Source: Sphingomonas populi (GTDB taxonomy: Bacteria; Pseudomonadota; Alphaproteobacteria; Sphingomonadales; Sphingomonadaceae). Taken from it: a stretch of DNA of 64,000 nt. Below the pieces are notes generated by a model. It did no database searches and had not been told where the DNA came from. It saw only the letters and a list, made by a program, of their open reading frames with translations. The position numbers and the translations under genes were made by a program. This document shows, one piece after another, positions 1-8,910 of this stretch; position 1 is the stretch's first letter, and every line of letters begins with the position of its first letter. The stretch spans positions 62,001 through 126,000 of the forward strand of contig NZ_SGIS01000009.1 in NCBI RefSeq assembly GCF_004208535.1. The letters run 5' to 3'.

Positions 1-1225
1 ACTTCAGATTGTGCCCGATCTTGAGCACCGAAGGATCTTCGAGCAGCGGCTTAAGTTTGGCCAGCGCGACAGCGGTGTCGAGCTGCGGCGGCGTCTCCGC
101 GAACAGCCCGGTGCCGCCGTGGCCGAGCGGCACGTAGCAGGCGCGATTGGGCTGCAGCGCCAGGCTGATCCCGACCAGCTCCGCGCGAGTCGCGTCGATG
201 CCGGTGGTCTCGGTATCGACCGCGATCCAGCCTTGATGCCGCGCCGCCTCGATCCAGCCATCGAGTGCGGCCTCGTCCACCACCGTCTCATACCCGTCGT
301 GCTCGCAGGGCGGGTCTTCCTCCTGCGGCACGCTCTTCGGCGCCGCGACCGGCGCATCGGCAACCGCCGACAGCTTCGCGAGCAGCGACTTGAAGCCGTG
401 ATGTTCCAAGAAGACGCGAAGCGGCGCATCGGGAATACCCTGAAGCTCGAGATCGTCGAGCGGCTCGGGCAGCGGCGCATCGCATTTGAGCGTGACGAGC
501 ACCTTCGAGAGCCGCGCATTGTCGGCCTGCTCGATCAGATTGTCGCGCAGCTTGCCCTTCTTCATGGCGCTGGCGGCGGCGAGCACGCCTTCGAGATCGC
601 CATGTTCGAGGATCAGCTTGGACGCCGTCTTCGGCCCGACGCCGGTGACGCCGGGCACGTTATCGACGCTATCGCCCATCAGCGCGAGCACGTCGCCGAG
701 TTTGTCCGGGCCGACGCCGAACTTCTCCATGACGTGATCCGGCCCGAGCCGCCGGTTGTTCATCGTATCGTACATGTCGACCGACGGATCGGTCATGAGT
801 TGCATCAGATCCTTGTCCGAAGACACGATCGTCACCTGCCACCCTTGGGCGAGCGCGGCCTTGGTGTAGCCGGCGATGATATCGTCCGCCTCCAGCCCTG
901 CTTCCTCGATGCACGGCAGCGAGAAGGCGCGCGTCGCGTCGCGGATCATCGGGAATTGGGGGACGAGATCCTCGGGCGGCGGCGGCCGGTGCGCCTTATA
1001 CTGATCGTACAGATCGTTGCGGAACGTCTTCGACGATTTGTCGAGAATGACCGCCATGTGCGTCGGGCCATCGGCCTTGTGGAGCTCATCGACGAGCTTC
1101 CACAGCATCGTCGTATAGCCATAGACCGCGCCCACCGGCTCGCCATGTTTGTTGGTGAGCGGCGGGAGGCGATGATAGGCGCGGAAGATATAGCCCGAGC
1201 CGTCGACAAGATAGAGATGAGGCAT
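1..1225 (-). CDS. polA: DNA polymerase I, N-terminal part (3' end beyond window)
   Basis: Replication and repair polymerase that removes RNA primers and fills gaps. About 408 codons are visible, read leftward from ATG at 1225 (MPHLYLVDGSGYIFRAYHRL), and the frame stays open to the window edge. The 5'-3' nuclease domain spans residues ~1-280, with the acidic metal-site run EADD near 112-115, the SSDKDLMQL segment near 135-143 and the helix-hairpin-helix segment PGVTGVGPKTA near 191-201. A 3'-5' exonuclease domain begins near residue 330 and its DTET metal motif is intact at about 337-340, so proofreading is probably active. The polymerase domain lies outside the window. Upstream are two inverted repeats. 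The assignment is secure; only the C-terminal part is unseen. Confidence 0.97.
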   Translation of the reverse strand, partial: MPHLYLVDGSGYIFRAYHRLPPLTNKHGEPVGAVYGYTTMLWKLVDELHKADGPTHMAVILDKSSKTFRNDLYDQYKAHRPPPPEDLVPQFPMIRDATRAFSLPCIEEAGLEADDIIAGYTKAALAQGWQVTIVSSDKDLMQLMTDPSVDMYDTMNNRRLGPDHVMEKFGVGPDKLGDVLALMGDSVDNVPGVTGVGPKTASKLILEHGDLEGVLAAASAMKKGKLRDNLIEQADNARLSKVLVTLKCDAPLPEPLDDLELQGIPDAPLRVFLEHHGFKSLLAKLSAVADAPVAAPKSVPQEEDPPCEHDGYETVVDEAALDGWIEAARHQGWIAVDTETTGIDATRAELVGISLALQPNRACYVPLGHGGTGLFAETPPQLDTAVALAKLKPLLEDPSVLKIGHNLK

Positions 1226-1293
1226 TGTGAGCGGGGGATAGCCCAGCGCGCGGGGCAGCACAAAGGCTTAGAATCGCAAGCGGCGGCCTCGGG

Positions 1294-1403
1294 TTCACGC
1301 GAAGGCGCGGAGGCGCGAAGAGGTTCCAGACGAGGCGCGCCGCTGCTCCGGCCACGCCCCATGAATCCCTTCTTCTCTCTTCGCGCCTCCGCGCCTCCGC
1401 GTG
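1294..1403. repeat. Long inverted repeat, first of a tandem pair
   Basis: The arm at about 1294-1322 (built on GGCGCGGAGGCGCGAAGAG) is the reverse complement of the arm at about 1375-1403 (CTCTTCGCGCCTCCGCGCC), separated by ~52 bases. It lies between the polA start and the small gene at 1562. I see no open reading frame that would explain it. The design (purine-rich arm, pyrimidine-rich arm) matches the next repeat, so the two look like copies of one small dispersed element. A REP-like or non-autonomous mobile element is inferred, not shown. Confidence 0.75.
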
Positions 1404-1432
1404 CAAATCGCCCCAGGCGCCGCGCATCATGA

Positions 1433-1520
1433 TTCGCGCAGAGGCGCAGAGGTCGCAGAGAGAAGAAGAGAACCTGCGGCCGGCCACGCCTTCTCTGCGT
1501 CCTCTGCGCCTCTGCGCGAA
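1433..1520. repeat. Long inverted repeat, second of a tandem pair
   Basis: The arm at 1433-1470 (starting TTCGCGCAGAGGCGCAGAGG) pairs with the arm at 1490-1520 (ending CTCTGCGCCTCTGCGCGAA) across a loop of about 20 bases. The terminal bases TTCGCG / CGCGAA are also complementary. It follows the first inverted repeat by 30 bases and resembles it in composition. The transcript would fold into a very stable stem, so it could also act as a roadblock between polA and the neighbouring gene. Sequences of the form CTCTGCGCCTCTGCG recur in many bacterial genomes as I recall, which fits a repeat family. Confidence 0.75.
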
Positions 1521-1561
1521 CCATTAAGGATCGGTTGACCCCTCGCCGCTATGGCTGCGCC

Positions 1562-1765
1562 ATGCCTTACGCCAAACTCTTCCGCAGCCGCTGGGCCGCC
1601 CTGCTCTGGGCCGGCGGCATCCTGTGGAGCGCAGCCGAGTTCGTCGGCGTGTCGCCCGGCAAGCCGGCAGTCGCGGCCAATGCGACGACCGAAACCGACG
1701 CGACCGGCGCCAGCGTTAACGGCGACGATCTCGCCATCCTCGCCAACGTCATTAACGGCAAGTGA
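1562..1765 (+). CDS. Small single-span membrane protein, unknown function
   Basis: A 67-residue protein. ATG at 1562 is preferred over an upstream TTG at 1535 because it places a basic N-terminus (MPYAKLFRSRW) directly before one hydrophobic segment (about residues 12-30, ALLWAGGILWSAAEF). After that the chain is small, polar and acidic (TTETDATGASVNGDD). This fits a single-pass inner-membrane peptide with its tail outside the cytoplasm, or an uncleaved signal anchor. It ends 4 bases before the stop of the convergent gene at 1769. I do not recognise a family. Reality as a gene is supported by the membrane-anchor pattern but not by any functional motif. Confidence 0.55.
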   Translation: MPYAKLFRSRWAALLWAGGILWSAAEFVGVSPGKPAVAANATTETDATGASVNGDDLAILANVINGK

Positions 1766-1768
1766 CGC

Positions 1769-2134
1769 TCAGCGCGCCTTCGGCTTGACCGGCGCGCGCG
1801 GGCGGCGCGTCTCGACGGTGGGCGGCCCGGATTTGGCGCGCGAGCGCGGCGGCGGCGTCGGGCTGCGCGGCGCGGGTGGCGGCGGTACGCCCCGGCTCGG
1901 CGCGACGGTATAGCCTTCCTTGAGCAGCCGCGAGAACGCGTCGCGCACGCTGGCGGTGATCGCCGCCTGAACCTCAGCCGGCAGATCGGCGAGCGTGGTG
2001 TTGGCATGGACCGCGCCCAGATCGCGCACCAGCGCGTTGGGCAGCCCGCCCGACGCCTTTTTGAGCGCCATGAACGCATCGAGCGTCGTCGCGACGAGGA
2101 TATCCTGCATCAGATCGGTTGCGGACTTTGCCAT
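1769..2134 (-). CDS. Conserved hypothetical protein with basic proline-rich tail
   Basis: 121 residues from ATG at 2134 (MAKSATDLMQDILVATTLDAF). Residues 1-75 look like a compact helical domain of alternating hydrophobic and polar residues. Residues 76-121 are a disordered Pro/Arg/Lys tail (PPPPAPRSPTPPPRSRAKS), which could bind nucleic acid or membranes. No catalytic motif or signal peptide is visible. It converges on the small membrane protein gene with a 3-base gap and lies upstream of the DUF6356 gene on the same strand. I do not recognise a function. Confidence 0.65.
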   Translation of the reverse strand: MAKSATDLMQDILVATTLDAFMALKKASGGLPNALVRDLGAVHANTTLADLPAEVQAAITASVRDAFSRLLKEGYTVAPSRGVPPPPAPRSPTPPPRSRAKSGPPTVETRRPRAPVKPKAR

Positions 2135-2228
2135 CCGCGCCCCAAGCCACGCGTTGCGGCGCGACGCAAGCCCCGAGCGCGAGTCGCGTGCCGAAATTCG
2201 CCTCTCGCACCCAGCTCTGTTGAGATGT

Positions 2229-2483
2229 TTAGATGATGTATTCCACGGTCTTCACCTGCTCGGTCGCCGCTGCGGCCGCCGCGCGCTTCTCGGCGATCTC
2301 GCGGTTGAGGCGGGCGATCGTGCGGCTGCCGGTGGTCTTGAAGGCGCACGGGAGGATGCCGTGGACCAAAGCGGCCAGCCCACCGGCGATCATCCGCACG
2401 CCGAACCGAGTCGCCACGCCGAAATGCTCGCCATAGCTCTCGCCGACGGAGGCCGGGTGGTCGAGGAACAGGCGGCGGAACAT
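2229..2483 (-). CDS. DUF6356 family protein
   Basis: 84 residues from ATG at 2483. This start is chosen over the longer frame from 2534 because AAGGAGA sits 6 bases before it and the longer form would overlap the upstream ligase gene. The N-terminus MFRRLFLDHPASVGESYGEH is the hallmark of this small sphingomonad family. A hydrophobic segment (about residues 26-42, MIAGGLAALVHGILPCAF) suggests membrane association, and a short Ala-rich helix leads to the C-terminus. It follows the Mur ligase gene by 22 bases and may be co-transcribed with it. No activity is known to me for the family. Confidence 0.8.
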   Translation of the reverse strand: MFRRLFLDHPASVGESYGEHFGVATRFGVRMIAGGLAALVHGILPCAFKTTGSRTIARLNREIAEKRAAAAAATEQVKTVEYII

Positions 2484-2505
2484 GGCGGTCTCCTTGATCT
2501 CCCCC

Positions 2506-3921
2506 TCAGGCGAGAGAAATATCCTTGCGGGCAATGTGTGTCAGCATGTCGGCGGCGAGCTGGCTCAGCGTGTCGTCGCGCGCGCCCATCACGACGATGC
2601 GGTCGCCCGCGCGCGCCTCCGCCACCAGCGCGGCGGCGGCATCGGCGCGGTCAGCGATGTGACGCGCCCGCCCGCCGATATCGGCGATCAGGTCGGCGCT
2701 CGTCACCGCGCGAGTCACCGTGCCGCCCTGATAGACCGGGTCGGGCAGTACGAGCAGATCGTCCGGCGCCAGTTTCTCGCGAAACATCGCGACCAGCTCG
2801 TGCCGCATTACCTTGAGCGGGCCGTAGCCATGCGGCTGGAACAGCACCAGCAACCGCCCCGGAAACGCATGGAGCGTGTCGAGCGTCGCGGCGATCTTGT
2901 CGGGATTGTGCCCGAAATCGTCGATCACCGACACGCCGCCGGCTTCGCCGACCAGCTCGAAGCGGCGCTTGAGCCCGACGAATCCCTCGATCGCCTCGAT
3001 CGCCTCGGCGAGCGGCACCCCCGCCGCGCGCGCCGCGCCGATCGCGGCGAGCGCGTTCGAAACGTTGTGTCGCCCCGGCACCGCCAGCCGCACCGGATGG
3101 CGCACGCCGCCCGCGACCAGATCGAACGAACAGGCGAACGGCTCGGGCGCCAGATTCTCCGCAACGAGATCGGCGACGCCTTCCACCGCAAAGGTAACCG
3201 GCGGCTTGGCGAGCGATTTGGCCAGCGCCGCCGTCTCGGCATCGCCGATGTTGAGGATCACCGTCTCGGCGCCGCGCGCGAAATCGCCGAACAACGTGCG
3301 CAACTCCTCGAGTGACTTGTGATCAAGGCTGACGTTGTTGAGCACCGCGATTCGGGGGCGGTACAAGGCGATCGAGCCGTCGCTCTCATCGACCTCGCTG
3401 ACGAACGCGTCACCACCACCGACCAACGCGCTCGCGAACGGGGCTTGCGGTGCGACGAAATTCTTCATCACCGCGCCGTTCATCACCGTCGGTTCGCGCC
3501 CGGTCGCCTGCAGAATCCAGCCGATCATGCCGGTGACGGTCGATTTGCCGCTGGTGCCGGCGACGCCGATCGGTAGCGCACTCGCGTTGAACAGCTCGGC
3601 GAGCAATTGCGCGCGGCTCAGCCGCTGCGCGCCGACCGTGTCCGCCGCGACGATATCCGCCACGGTCGATTCGATCGCCGCCGAGGCGATGACGATCTGG
3701 TCTGCCGAGGTGATGCCGCTGCCGTCCTGCGCGAACAGATCGATGCCGAGCGCGCCGAGTGCCGCGAACTTGGCAGGCAGCCGTGCCTGATCGAGCGCAC
3801 GGTCCGACCCCGACACGCGCGCCCCGCGCCCGGCGAGGATCATCGCGAGCGGCATCATCCCGCTGCCGCCGATACCGACGAAGAAGTAGGGCTTGGTTGG
3901 GTTCGCATTGGCGGATTGCAT
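2506..3921 (-). CDS. Mur ligase family protein (MurC/Mpl-like)
   Basis: A 471-residue ATP-dependent ligase that would join UDP-MurNAc to an amino acid or peptide. It has the three-domain Mur architecture: a Rossmann nucleotide-sugar domain with GIGGSGM at 16-22, the ATPase P-loop GTSGKST at 122-128 followed by [10 protein letters not shown] and the NNVSLDHK segment, and a C-terminal domain with DDFGHNPDK and FQPHGYGP. Canonical MurC usually reads DD(Y/F)xHHP and FQPHRY in the last two sites, so this copy deviates at positions around the substrate. Its divergent neighbour is an S66 LD-carboxypeptidase, whose tripeptide product is the Mpl substrate. Recycling of murein peptide is therefore the inferred job. 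A dedicated MurC is the alternative, but the dcw cluster is absent here. Confidence 0.85.
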   Translation of the reverse strand: MQSANANPTKPYFFVGIGGSGMMPLAMILAGRGARVSGSDRALDQARLPAKFAALGALGIDLFAQDGSGITSADQIVIASAAIESTVADIVAADTVGAQRLSRAQLLAELFNASALPIGVAGTSGKSTVTGMIGWILQATGREPTVMNGAVMKNFVAPQAPFASALVGGGDAFVSEVDESDGSIALYRPRIAVLNNVSLDHKSLEELRTLFGDFARGAETVILNIGDAETAALAKSLAKPPVTFAVEGVADLVAENLAPEPFACSFDLVAGGVRHPVRLAVPGRHNVSNALAAIGAARAAGVPLAEAIEAIEGFVGLKRRFELVGEAGGVSVIDDFGHNPDKIAATLDTLHAFPGRLLVLFQPHGYGPLKVMRHELVAMFREKLAPDDLLVLPDPVYQGGTVTRAVTSADLIADIGGRARHIADRADAAAALVAEARAGDRIVVMGARDDTLSQLAADMLTHIARKDISLA

Positions 3922-3961
3922 GGCGCCACGCTATCGAGGCTTTCGTAAGCCGGAGCAACCT

Positions 3962-4038
3962 CGACCGTTCGTGTCGAGCGCAGTCGAGACACCATGCGCC
4001 GCGCTTGCCCCTCGACTTCGCTCGGGGCGAACGGAGGT
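3962..4038. repeat. REP-like palindromic repeat
   Basis: Two imperfect hairpin units of opposite orientation lie between the divergent Mur ligase and carboxypeptidase genes. The left unit (about 3963-3992) reads CCGTTCGTGTCGAG, then CGCAGTCGAGAC. The right unit (about 4008-4038) reads CTCGACTTCGCTCGGGGCG, then AACGGAGG. The outer arms are near reverse complements (CGTTCG / CGAACG). As I recall, this CTCGACTTCGCTCG type is abundant between genes in sphingomonads. It lies inside a promoter-containing region, 28 bases before the carboxypeptidase ATG. Confidence 0.7.
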
Positions 4039-4065
4039 TTTGGGAATCACGATGCGGGTAGCACC

Positions 4066-4884
4066 ATGAAAATTGCAGTCTGCGCCCCCGCGCGCCCGAT
4101 CGATCCGATCGTCGAACCCCGCCTGAAGGCGCTCGCGGCGATCACCTTTCCCGAGGTCGAGATCGTCTTCCACCCGCAATGCTTCCTCGAGGACGGCCAT
4201 TTCGCCGGCAGCGACGCGGTGCGCGCCGCCGCCTTCCTCGACTTCGCCAACGATCCCGCGTTCGACGCGATCTGGTTCGCGCGCGGTGGCTACGGCTCAA
4301 ACCGCATCCTCCACGCGGTCATGCCGCAGCTCGGCCCGGCGGCGGCGCACAAACAGTATCTCGGCTATTCGGACATGGGCTTCCTCCTCGCCGCGCTTTA
4401 CGCCCGGCGGATCGGACGCCCCGCGCACGGCTCGATGCCGTCCGAGGTCAGCCGCAAGGATGACCAGGCGCATGACGTGATGCGCTCGCTCGCCTGGCTG
4501 GTGCGCGGCGACCGCGCCGGCCTCGAACCGAGCCTCGACGGACGCCCCGCCGCCGCCTTCAACCTCTCGATCCTGAACGCGCTGATCGGCACACCCTGGC
4601 TGCCCGACCTCACCGACCATGTGCTGATGATCGAGGAAGTCTCCGAACCGCTCTACCGGATCGACCGCATGCTCTCGCAGATGGCGCATGCGACTCAGTT
4701 GAAGGGCATCGCCGGCGTAAGGCTCGGCCGAATCACCGATGTGCAGCCCAATGTGCCCGAATTCGGCGAGACGCCCGAGCAGATGATCGCGCGCTGGTGC
4801 GGCGAGATGGGCGTGCCCTATCTCGGCCGCGCCGACATCGCGCATGATGCCCAGAACAAGGTGGTGCCGTTCGGCGTCGCCTGA
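4066..4884 (+). CDS. ldcA: S66 family LD-carboxypeptidase (murein tetrapeptidase)
   Basis: 272 residues from ATG at 4066 (MKIAVCAPARPIDPIVEPRL). The frame is open further upstream, but that stretch translates the palindromic repeat. The family is a cytoplasmic serine peptidase that removes the terminal D-Ala from murein tetrapeptide. The catalytic triad is readable: nucleophile Ser102 in GYSDMGF, Glu190 in MIEEVSEPLYRIDRML and His260 in DIAHDAQNKVVPFG. RGGYGSNR at 73-80 is the conserved loop before the nucleophile. Length is slightly short for the family (about 300). It is divergent from the Mpl/MurC-like ligase, which supports a joint role in peptidoglycan recycling. A MccF-like role in cleaving peptide antibiotics is the alternative within S66. 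Confidence 0.87.
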   Translation: MKIAVCAPARPIDPIVEPRLKALAAITFPEVEIVFHPQCFLEDGHFAGSDAVRAAAFLDFANDPAFDAIWFARGGYGSNRILHAVMPQLGPAAAHKQYLGYSDMGFLLAALYARRIGRPAHGSMPSEVSRKDDQAHDVMRSLAWLVRGDRAGLEPSLDGRPAAAFNLSILNALIGTPWLPDLTDHVLMIEEVSEPLYRIDRMLSQMAHATQLKGIAGVRLGRITDVQPNVPEFGETPEQMIARWCGEMGVPYLGRADIAHDAQNKVVPFGVA

Positions 4885-4974
4885 CGCGTAGATGGCGAGT
4901 CCGCTAAACCTTGCCTATATAGCCCAAGCCCGCATAAGCGGCGCGTTCCTATCCCTAGACCAAGCGAACCCTGC

Positions 4975-6975
4975 ATGTCCGAAATGTTCCGCATCACGCT
5001 GCCCGACGGTTCCGTCCGTGAGGTAGCCCCGGGGACTACCCCGGCGGACATCGCTGCGGCGATCGGGCCGGGTCTCGCCAAGGCGGCGATCGGCGCGCGC
5101 GTCGATGGCGAGCTGCGCGACATCACGCGCCCGTTCGAGCAGGATTCGCAGCTTGCGCTGGTGACGACCCGCGACGAGGCCGATGCGCTCGAACTGGCGC
5201 GCCACGATTACGCGCATATCCTCGCCGAAGCCGTGCAGCAGCTTTTCCCCGGCACGCAGATCACCTTCGGTCCATCGACCGATGACGGCTTCTATTATGA
5301 CTTTGCGCCCAAGGACCGGCCCTTCACGGAGGAAGACCTGCCCGCGATCGAAGAGGCCATGCGCGCCATCATCCGCGCCGACAAGCCGCTCAAGCGCGAA
5401 GTGTGGGAGCGCGAGGCGCTGATCGCGCGCTGGCGTGAGCAGGGCGAAACCTTCAAGGCCGAATGGGCCGCCGAGCTCCCGGGTGACGAGCCGCTGACGG
5501 TCTATTGGTCGGGCGGCGACTGGCTCGACATGTGCCGCGGCCCCCACCTCGCCTCGACCGGCAAGCTCGATCCCGATGCGTTCAAGCTGACGCGGGTCTC
5601 GGGCGCATATTGGCGCGGCGACCAGAACAACGCGATGCTGAGCCGCATCTACGGCACCGGCTGGCTCAACAAGAAGCAGCTCGCCGAGCATCTCACGCGG
5701 CTGGAGGAAGCCGCCAAGCGCGACCATCGCCGCATCGGCCAGGACATGGACCTGTTCCACCTCCAGAGCGAAGCGCAAGGCTCGGTGTTCTGGCACCCCA
5801 AGGGCTTCGTGCTGTGGCGCGCGCTGGAGGCGTACATGCGCCGCCGGCTCGACGCCGCCGGCTATGCCGAGGTCAAGACGCCGCAGTTGATGGACGCGCG
5901 CCAGTGGGAGCAGTCGGGCCATTGGGGCAAGTACCGCGAGAACATGTTCGTGGTGCCGGACGAAATCCCCAACGCTGAGGAAGAGGGGCCGATCCTCTCC
6001 GGCAAGGCCGATCTGATGGCGCTCAAGCCGATGAACTGCCCGGCGCATGTGCTGATCTTCCGCCAGGGCATCAAATCCTACCGCGACCTGCCGATCCGCA
6101 TGGCCGAATTCGGCTGCTGCCATCGCAACGAGCCGCACGGCGCGCTCCACGGCATCATGCGCGTGCGCCAGTTCACCCAGGACGACGCGCATATCTTCGT
6201 GCGCGAGGACCAGTTGATCGCCGAAGTGCGCAGCTTCTGCGAGCTGCTCGACAGCGCGTACCGCGATCTCGGGTTCGAGGATTATGCAGTCAAGCTGGCG
6301 CTGCGCCCTGACAAGCGCTTCGGCGACGATGCGATGTGGGACAAGGCCGAGCAGGAACTCCGCGAGGCGGTGCTGCAATCCGACCTGAGCGAAGCGATCA
6401 AGGCCAAGTTCGAGGAACTGCCGGGCGAAGGCGCGTTCTATGCCCCCAAGCTCGAATTCCACCTCACTGACGCGATCGGGCGGACCTGGCAGGTCGGCAC
6501 GATCCAGTCCGACCGAGTGCTGCCCGAACGGCTCGACGCGAGCTATGTCGGTGACGACGGCGAGCGGCATCGCCCGGTGATGCTCCACCGCGCGATCCTC
6601 GGCACGTTCGAGCGCTTCATCGGCATCCTGATCGAACACCACGCCGGCCGCTTCCCGCTCTGGCTCGCGCCGGTGCAGGCGGTGGTGGCGACGATCGTCT
6701 CGGACGCGGACGGCTATGCCGCCGAGGTCGCGGCGAAGCTCAAGGCGGCGGGGCTGCGCGTCGAAACCGATCTGCGCAACGAGAAGATCAACTACAAGGT
6801 GCGCGAACACTCGCTCGCGAAGGTGCCCAACCTGCTGGTGGTCGGCAAGCGCGAGGCCGAGGAAGGCACCGTCGCACTGCGCCCGCTCGGCGAAGGCGCC
6901 AAGCAGGAGGTGCTCAGGCTCGACGACGTGATCGCCCGGCTGACGGCGGAGGCGACCCCGCCCGATCTGCGGTGA
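4975..6975 (+). CDS. thrS: Threonine--tRNA ligase
   Basis: 666-residue class II aminoacyl-tRNA synthetase that charges tRNA-Thr. The N-terminal TGS domain (residues 1-65) is followed by the editing domain with HDYAH at 77-81. The catalytic core contains the zinc-site segment [10 protein letters not shown] and class II motif 2 ([20 protein letters not shown], starting near 380). The C-terminal HGTP anticodon-binding domain covers about 555-655. All domains are intact and the length is normal. ATG at 4975 follows a 90-base gap after ldcA that contains an AT-rich TATATAG at about 4914, so the gene probably has its own promoter. It ends 17 bases before a convergent small gene. Confidence 0.98.
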   Translation: MSEMFRITLPDGSVREVAPGTTPADIAAAIGPGLAKAAIGARVDGELRDITRPFEQDSQLALVTTRDEADALELARHDYAHILAEAVQQLFPGTQITFGPSTDDGFYYDFAPKDRPFTEEDLPAIEEAMRAIIRADKPLKREVWEREALIARWREQGETFKAEWAAELPGDEPLTVYWSGGDWLDMCRGPHLASTGKLDPDAFKLTRVSGAYWRGDQNNAMLSRIYGTGWLNKKQLAEHLTRLEEAAKRDHRRIGQDMDLFHLQSEAQGSVFWHPKGFVLWRALEAYMRRRLDAAGYAEVKTPQLMDARQWEQSGHWGKYRENMFVVPDEIPNAEEEGPILSGKADLMALKPMNCPAHVLIFRQGIKSYRDLPIRMAEFGCCHRNEPHGALHGIMRVRQFTQDDAHIFVREDQLIAEVRSFCELLDSAYRDLGFEDYAVKLALRPDKRFGDDAMWDKAEQELREAVLQSDLSEAIKAKFEELPGEGAFYAPKLEFHLTDAIGRTWQVGTIQSDRVLPERLDASYVGDDGERHRPVMLHRAILGTFERFIGILIEHHAGRFPLWLAPVQAVVATIVSDADGYAAEVAAKLKAAGLRVETDLRNEKINYKVREHSLAKVPNLLVVGKREAEEGTVALRPLGEGAKQEVLRLDDVIARLTAEATPPDLR

Positions 6976-6991
6976 TGGCGGGAGGTGGGGT

Positions 6992-7249
6992 TCAGCCCAT
7001 CGTCTCGGTCAGCTCGGCGATCTCGAACCGGTAGCTGCGCCAGCCGCGCTGCGCCGCCGCCTCCTTCGTCGCGGCACGCTTGCCGGTCGCTTCCCGGAGC
7101 GACTTGGCGTGCCCCCAGAACACCTCGGTCCGGCCGTTTTCGAGCTCCGCGACGATCCGCCAATAATGCGTGAACGGCGTGGCCGTCGGCCCGATCGTCT
7201 TCACATAGCCGTCGGGCATCGTCGCGGTGAGGTAGCGCTTCTTTGGCAT
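6992..7249 (-). CDS. Conserved hypothetical protein
   Basis: 85 residues from ATG at 7249 (MPKKRYLTATMPDGYVKTIG). The composition is mixed and soluble, with several Trp (YWRIV, EVFWGH, GWRSYRF), and the predicted fold is a small alpha/beta protein. No signal peptide, membrane span or catalytic signature is visible. It converges on thrS with a 16-base gap and diverges from the orphan gene at 7341. I do not recognise a family, but the amino-acid pattern looks like a real protein, not an antisense shadow. Confidence 0.65.
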   Translation of the reverse strand: MPKKRYLTATMPDGYVKTIGPTATPFTHYWRIVAELENGRTEVFWGHAKSLREATGKRAATKEAAAQRGWRSYRFEIAELTETMG

Positions 7250-7340
7250 GATGCGTTGGATACGCCGGTCGACGCCGCGTGAGGATCTCTTTTTCGATCG
7301 CCCTGTTTGGCGCCACCCGCGCCCATGCTAAACCGCCGAC

Positions 7341-7670
7341 ATGACCGAAACCATGCTTCAGCGCGTTACGCGGACGCTTCAAGACCTCACCTCGGCAACG
7401 GGAAGTGCCGAGGGCGCGCGCGATGCGGCGATGACGCTCTTGAAAGCCATGCGCGAGCCCGGCGCGGGTATGGCTGAGGCCGGTGCCGAAGTCGTTCCGG
7501 GCGACGACCCCGCAATCCATGCCGAGGTCGCGACCGACGTCTGGCGCGCGATGATCGACGAAGCGCTCAACGAAGATTTCGCCGAGCATCCCGCGATGGC
7601 GGGTGAAGAGGACGTCGCCCGGCAGCAATCCGGGCGCTCCCACGACGAACGGGACGATTGGCAGCTTTGA
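7341..7670 (+). CDS. Orphan hypothetical protein
   Basis: 109 residues (MTETMLQRVTRTLQDLTSAT). The sequence is strongly helical and acidic, with an amphipathic N-terminal half and a charged C-terminus (RQQSGRSHDERDDWQL) that may be disordered. It lies divergent from the 85-residue gene across a 91-base gap. Longer open frames exist on the opposite strand here, but their translations are Arg-rich and lack a hydrophobic pattern. I recognise no family. It could be a small regulatory protein or a fragment. Confidence 0.5.
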   Translation: MTETMLQRVTRTLQDLTSATGSAEGARDAAMTLLKAMREPGAGMAEAGAEVVPGDDPAIHAEVATDVWRAMIDEALNEDFAEHPAMAGEEDVARQQSGRSHDERDDWQL

Positions 7671-7987
7671 CATAGGCTGGAGGAACGTCCGCCCCTTGGG
7701 AGTCCAGCGAGGCAATGAAGGCGATTTCGAGGTGCGGTCGGTCGCGATCGGGAGGTAAATTTGCCCTGCTCGGCGAGGTCGATGTGGAAGTCTCCGGCAG
7801 AATGGCGGCCAGTGGTGCGTGCAGGCAATGCCCCCTTTTACCATAACGAAGACCCACAAGGCATAGCTGCGCGTACAATATCCTGAGCTTGTCAATCATG
7901 CGAAAGCCGGACATTCCCGGTGGGGTCGCTATGTCAACCTGCCGCTGCCTTGGGCAACGGTGCGGTATGCTGAAGAACGGATCTGGA
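7671..7987. other. 317-base stretch without a recognisable gene
   Basis: Between the orphan gene and the IclR regulator I see no coding sequence with a convincing protein pattern on either strand. Several overlapping frames are open but translate to low-complexity Arg/Ser/Pro chains. The GC content is lower near 7830-7900 (CCCCTTTTACCATAACG and GTACAATATCC), where the promoter of the IclR gene probably lies. Confidence 0.5.
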
Positions 7988-8797
7988 ATGACGACAGGTG
8001 GCAAGGCACGGAAGCGGCAATATGCAGCCCCGGCGCTCGACAAGGCGTTCATGATCATCGAGTTGCTCGCGGACGAACCCCGGGGGCTGCTGGCAAGCGA
8101 GATCGCAGTGGCACTGGGCCGATCGCTTGGCGAGTTGTTCCGCATTATCGTGGTCATGGAAGATGCCGGTTACCTGCAAAAATCGGCGACCGATGATCGG
8201 TATTCGGTTACCTACAAATTCCTCGATGTCGCCTATCGCGCCACGCCCGCTCGGAGTCTCGTCCAGGCGGCGCAGCCTGAGATGCAGCGGCTCGCGCTGG
8301 CGACAGGGCAGTCATGCCACCTCGTCGTGCCCAAAATTGGCGAGGGGCTGGTGATTGCCCGTGAGGAAAATCCCGGCATTCGCGGCTTCGCCCTCCGCGT
8401 CGGCGCATCAATCGAACTCACACGGAGCTGTTCCGGGGGCATTATCCTGGCGTTCTCCGCGCCTTCTGTCGCGGAGCGGATGCTGGATCGTGCCGAATTG
8501 ACGGCTCCGGCGCCTATCGGCCGCGCCGCTTTGCTCAAGCGGCTGGAAGAGATACGCCGCGATGGCTTTTATACCCGTACCAGTCCGATCACGCGCGGCG
8601 TCACCGACATTGGCTGCCCGGTGATCGGCTTCGACGGCGAGTTCCTTGCCGCTCTGACAATCCCGTATCTTGAGCTGATCGATGGCTCGCAACTTGTGTC
8701 CATTGAGGAAGCCCGCGCGATTTTGCTTGCTGCGGCACAGGAGATTTCCAGGCAGCTCGGCTATTATCCGCATGAGGCGCCAGCCGCCTCACATTGA
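7988..8797 (+). CDS. IclR family transcriptional regulator
   Basis: 269 residues from ATG at 7988 (MTTGGKARKRQYAAPALDKAF). The frame runs further upstream, but the family begins a few residues before PALDKAFMIIELL, so the shorter start is used. Residues 17-80 are the winged helix-turn-helix (LLASEIAVALGRSLGELFRI, then a wing). Residues ~95-260 are the IclR effector-binding domain, with MQRLALATGQSCHLVV, REENPGIRGFALRVGASIELTRSCSGG and GVTDIGCPVIGFDGE. It faces the malate synthase gene across 113 bases. In E. coli IclR represses the glyoxylate shunt, so regulation of the adjacent glcB/aceA is a reasonable but unproven guess. Its ribosome binding site is weak. Confidence 0.9.
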   Translation: MTTGGKARKRQYAAPALDKAFMIIELLADEPRGLLASEIAVALGRSLGELFRIIVVMEDAGYLQKSATDDRYSVTYKFLDVAYRATPARSLVQAAQPEMQRLALATGQSCHLVVPKIGEGLVIAREENPGIRGFALRVGASIELTRSCSGGIILAFSAPSVAERMLDRAELTAPAPIGRAALLKRLEEIRRDGFYTRTSPITRGVTDIGCPVIGFDGEFLAALTIPYLELIDGSQLVSIEEARAILLAAAQEISRQLGYYPHEAPAASH

Positions 8798-8910
8798 GAG
8801 CGACGCTCTTTCGGGTCGCGCCGATGCCAAGCGTCGAGCCGACCGACGCGGGCCGAACGTCGAAAGACGGGGACGCAATCGCGTGCAGCAAGCGACCGAT
8901 ATCGAGAGGG

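Noticed and set aside
4915..6810. 631-codon minus-strand frame across thrS
   Set aside because: Antisense to an essential, fully intact synthetase gene; no protein-like pattern.
6792..7895. 367-codon minus-strand frame spanning the thrS end, the 85-residue gene and the orphan gene
   Set aside because: It crosses three other reading frames, has no recognisable domain and is rich in Arg and Pro. The shorter genes have better residue patterns.
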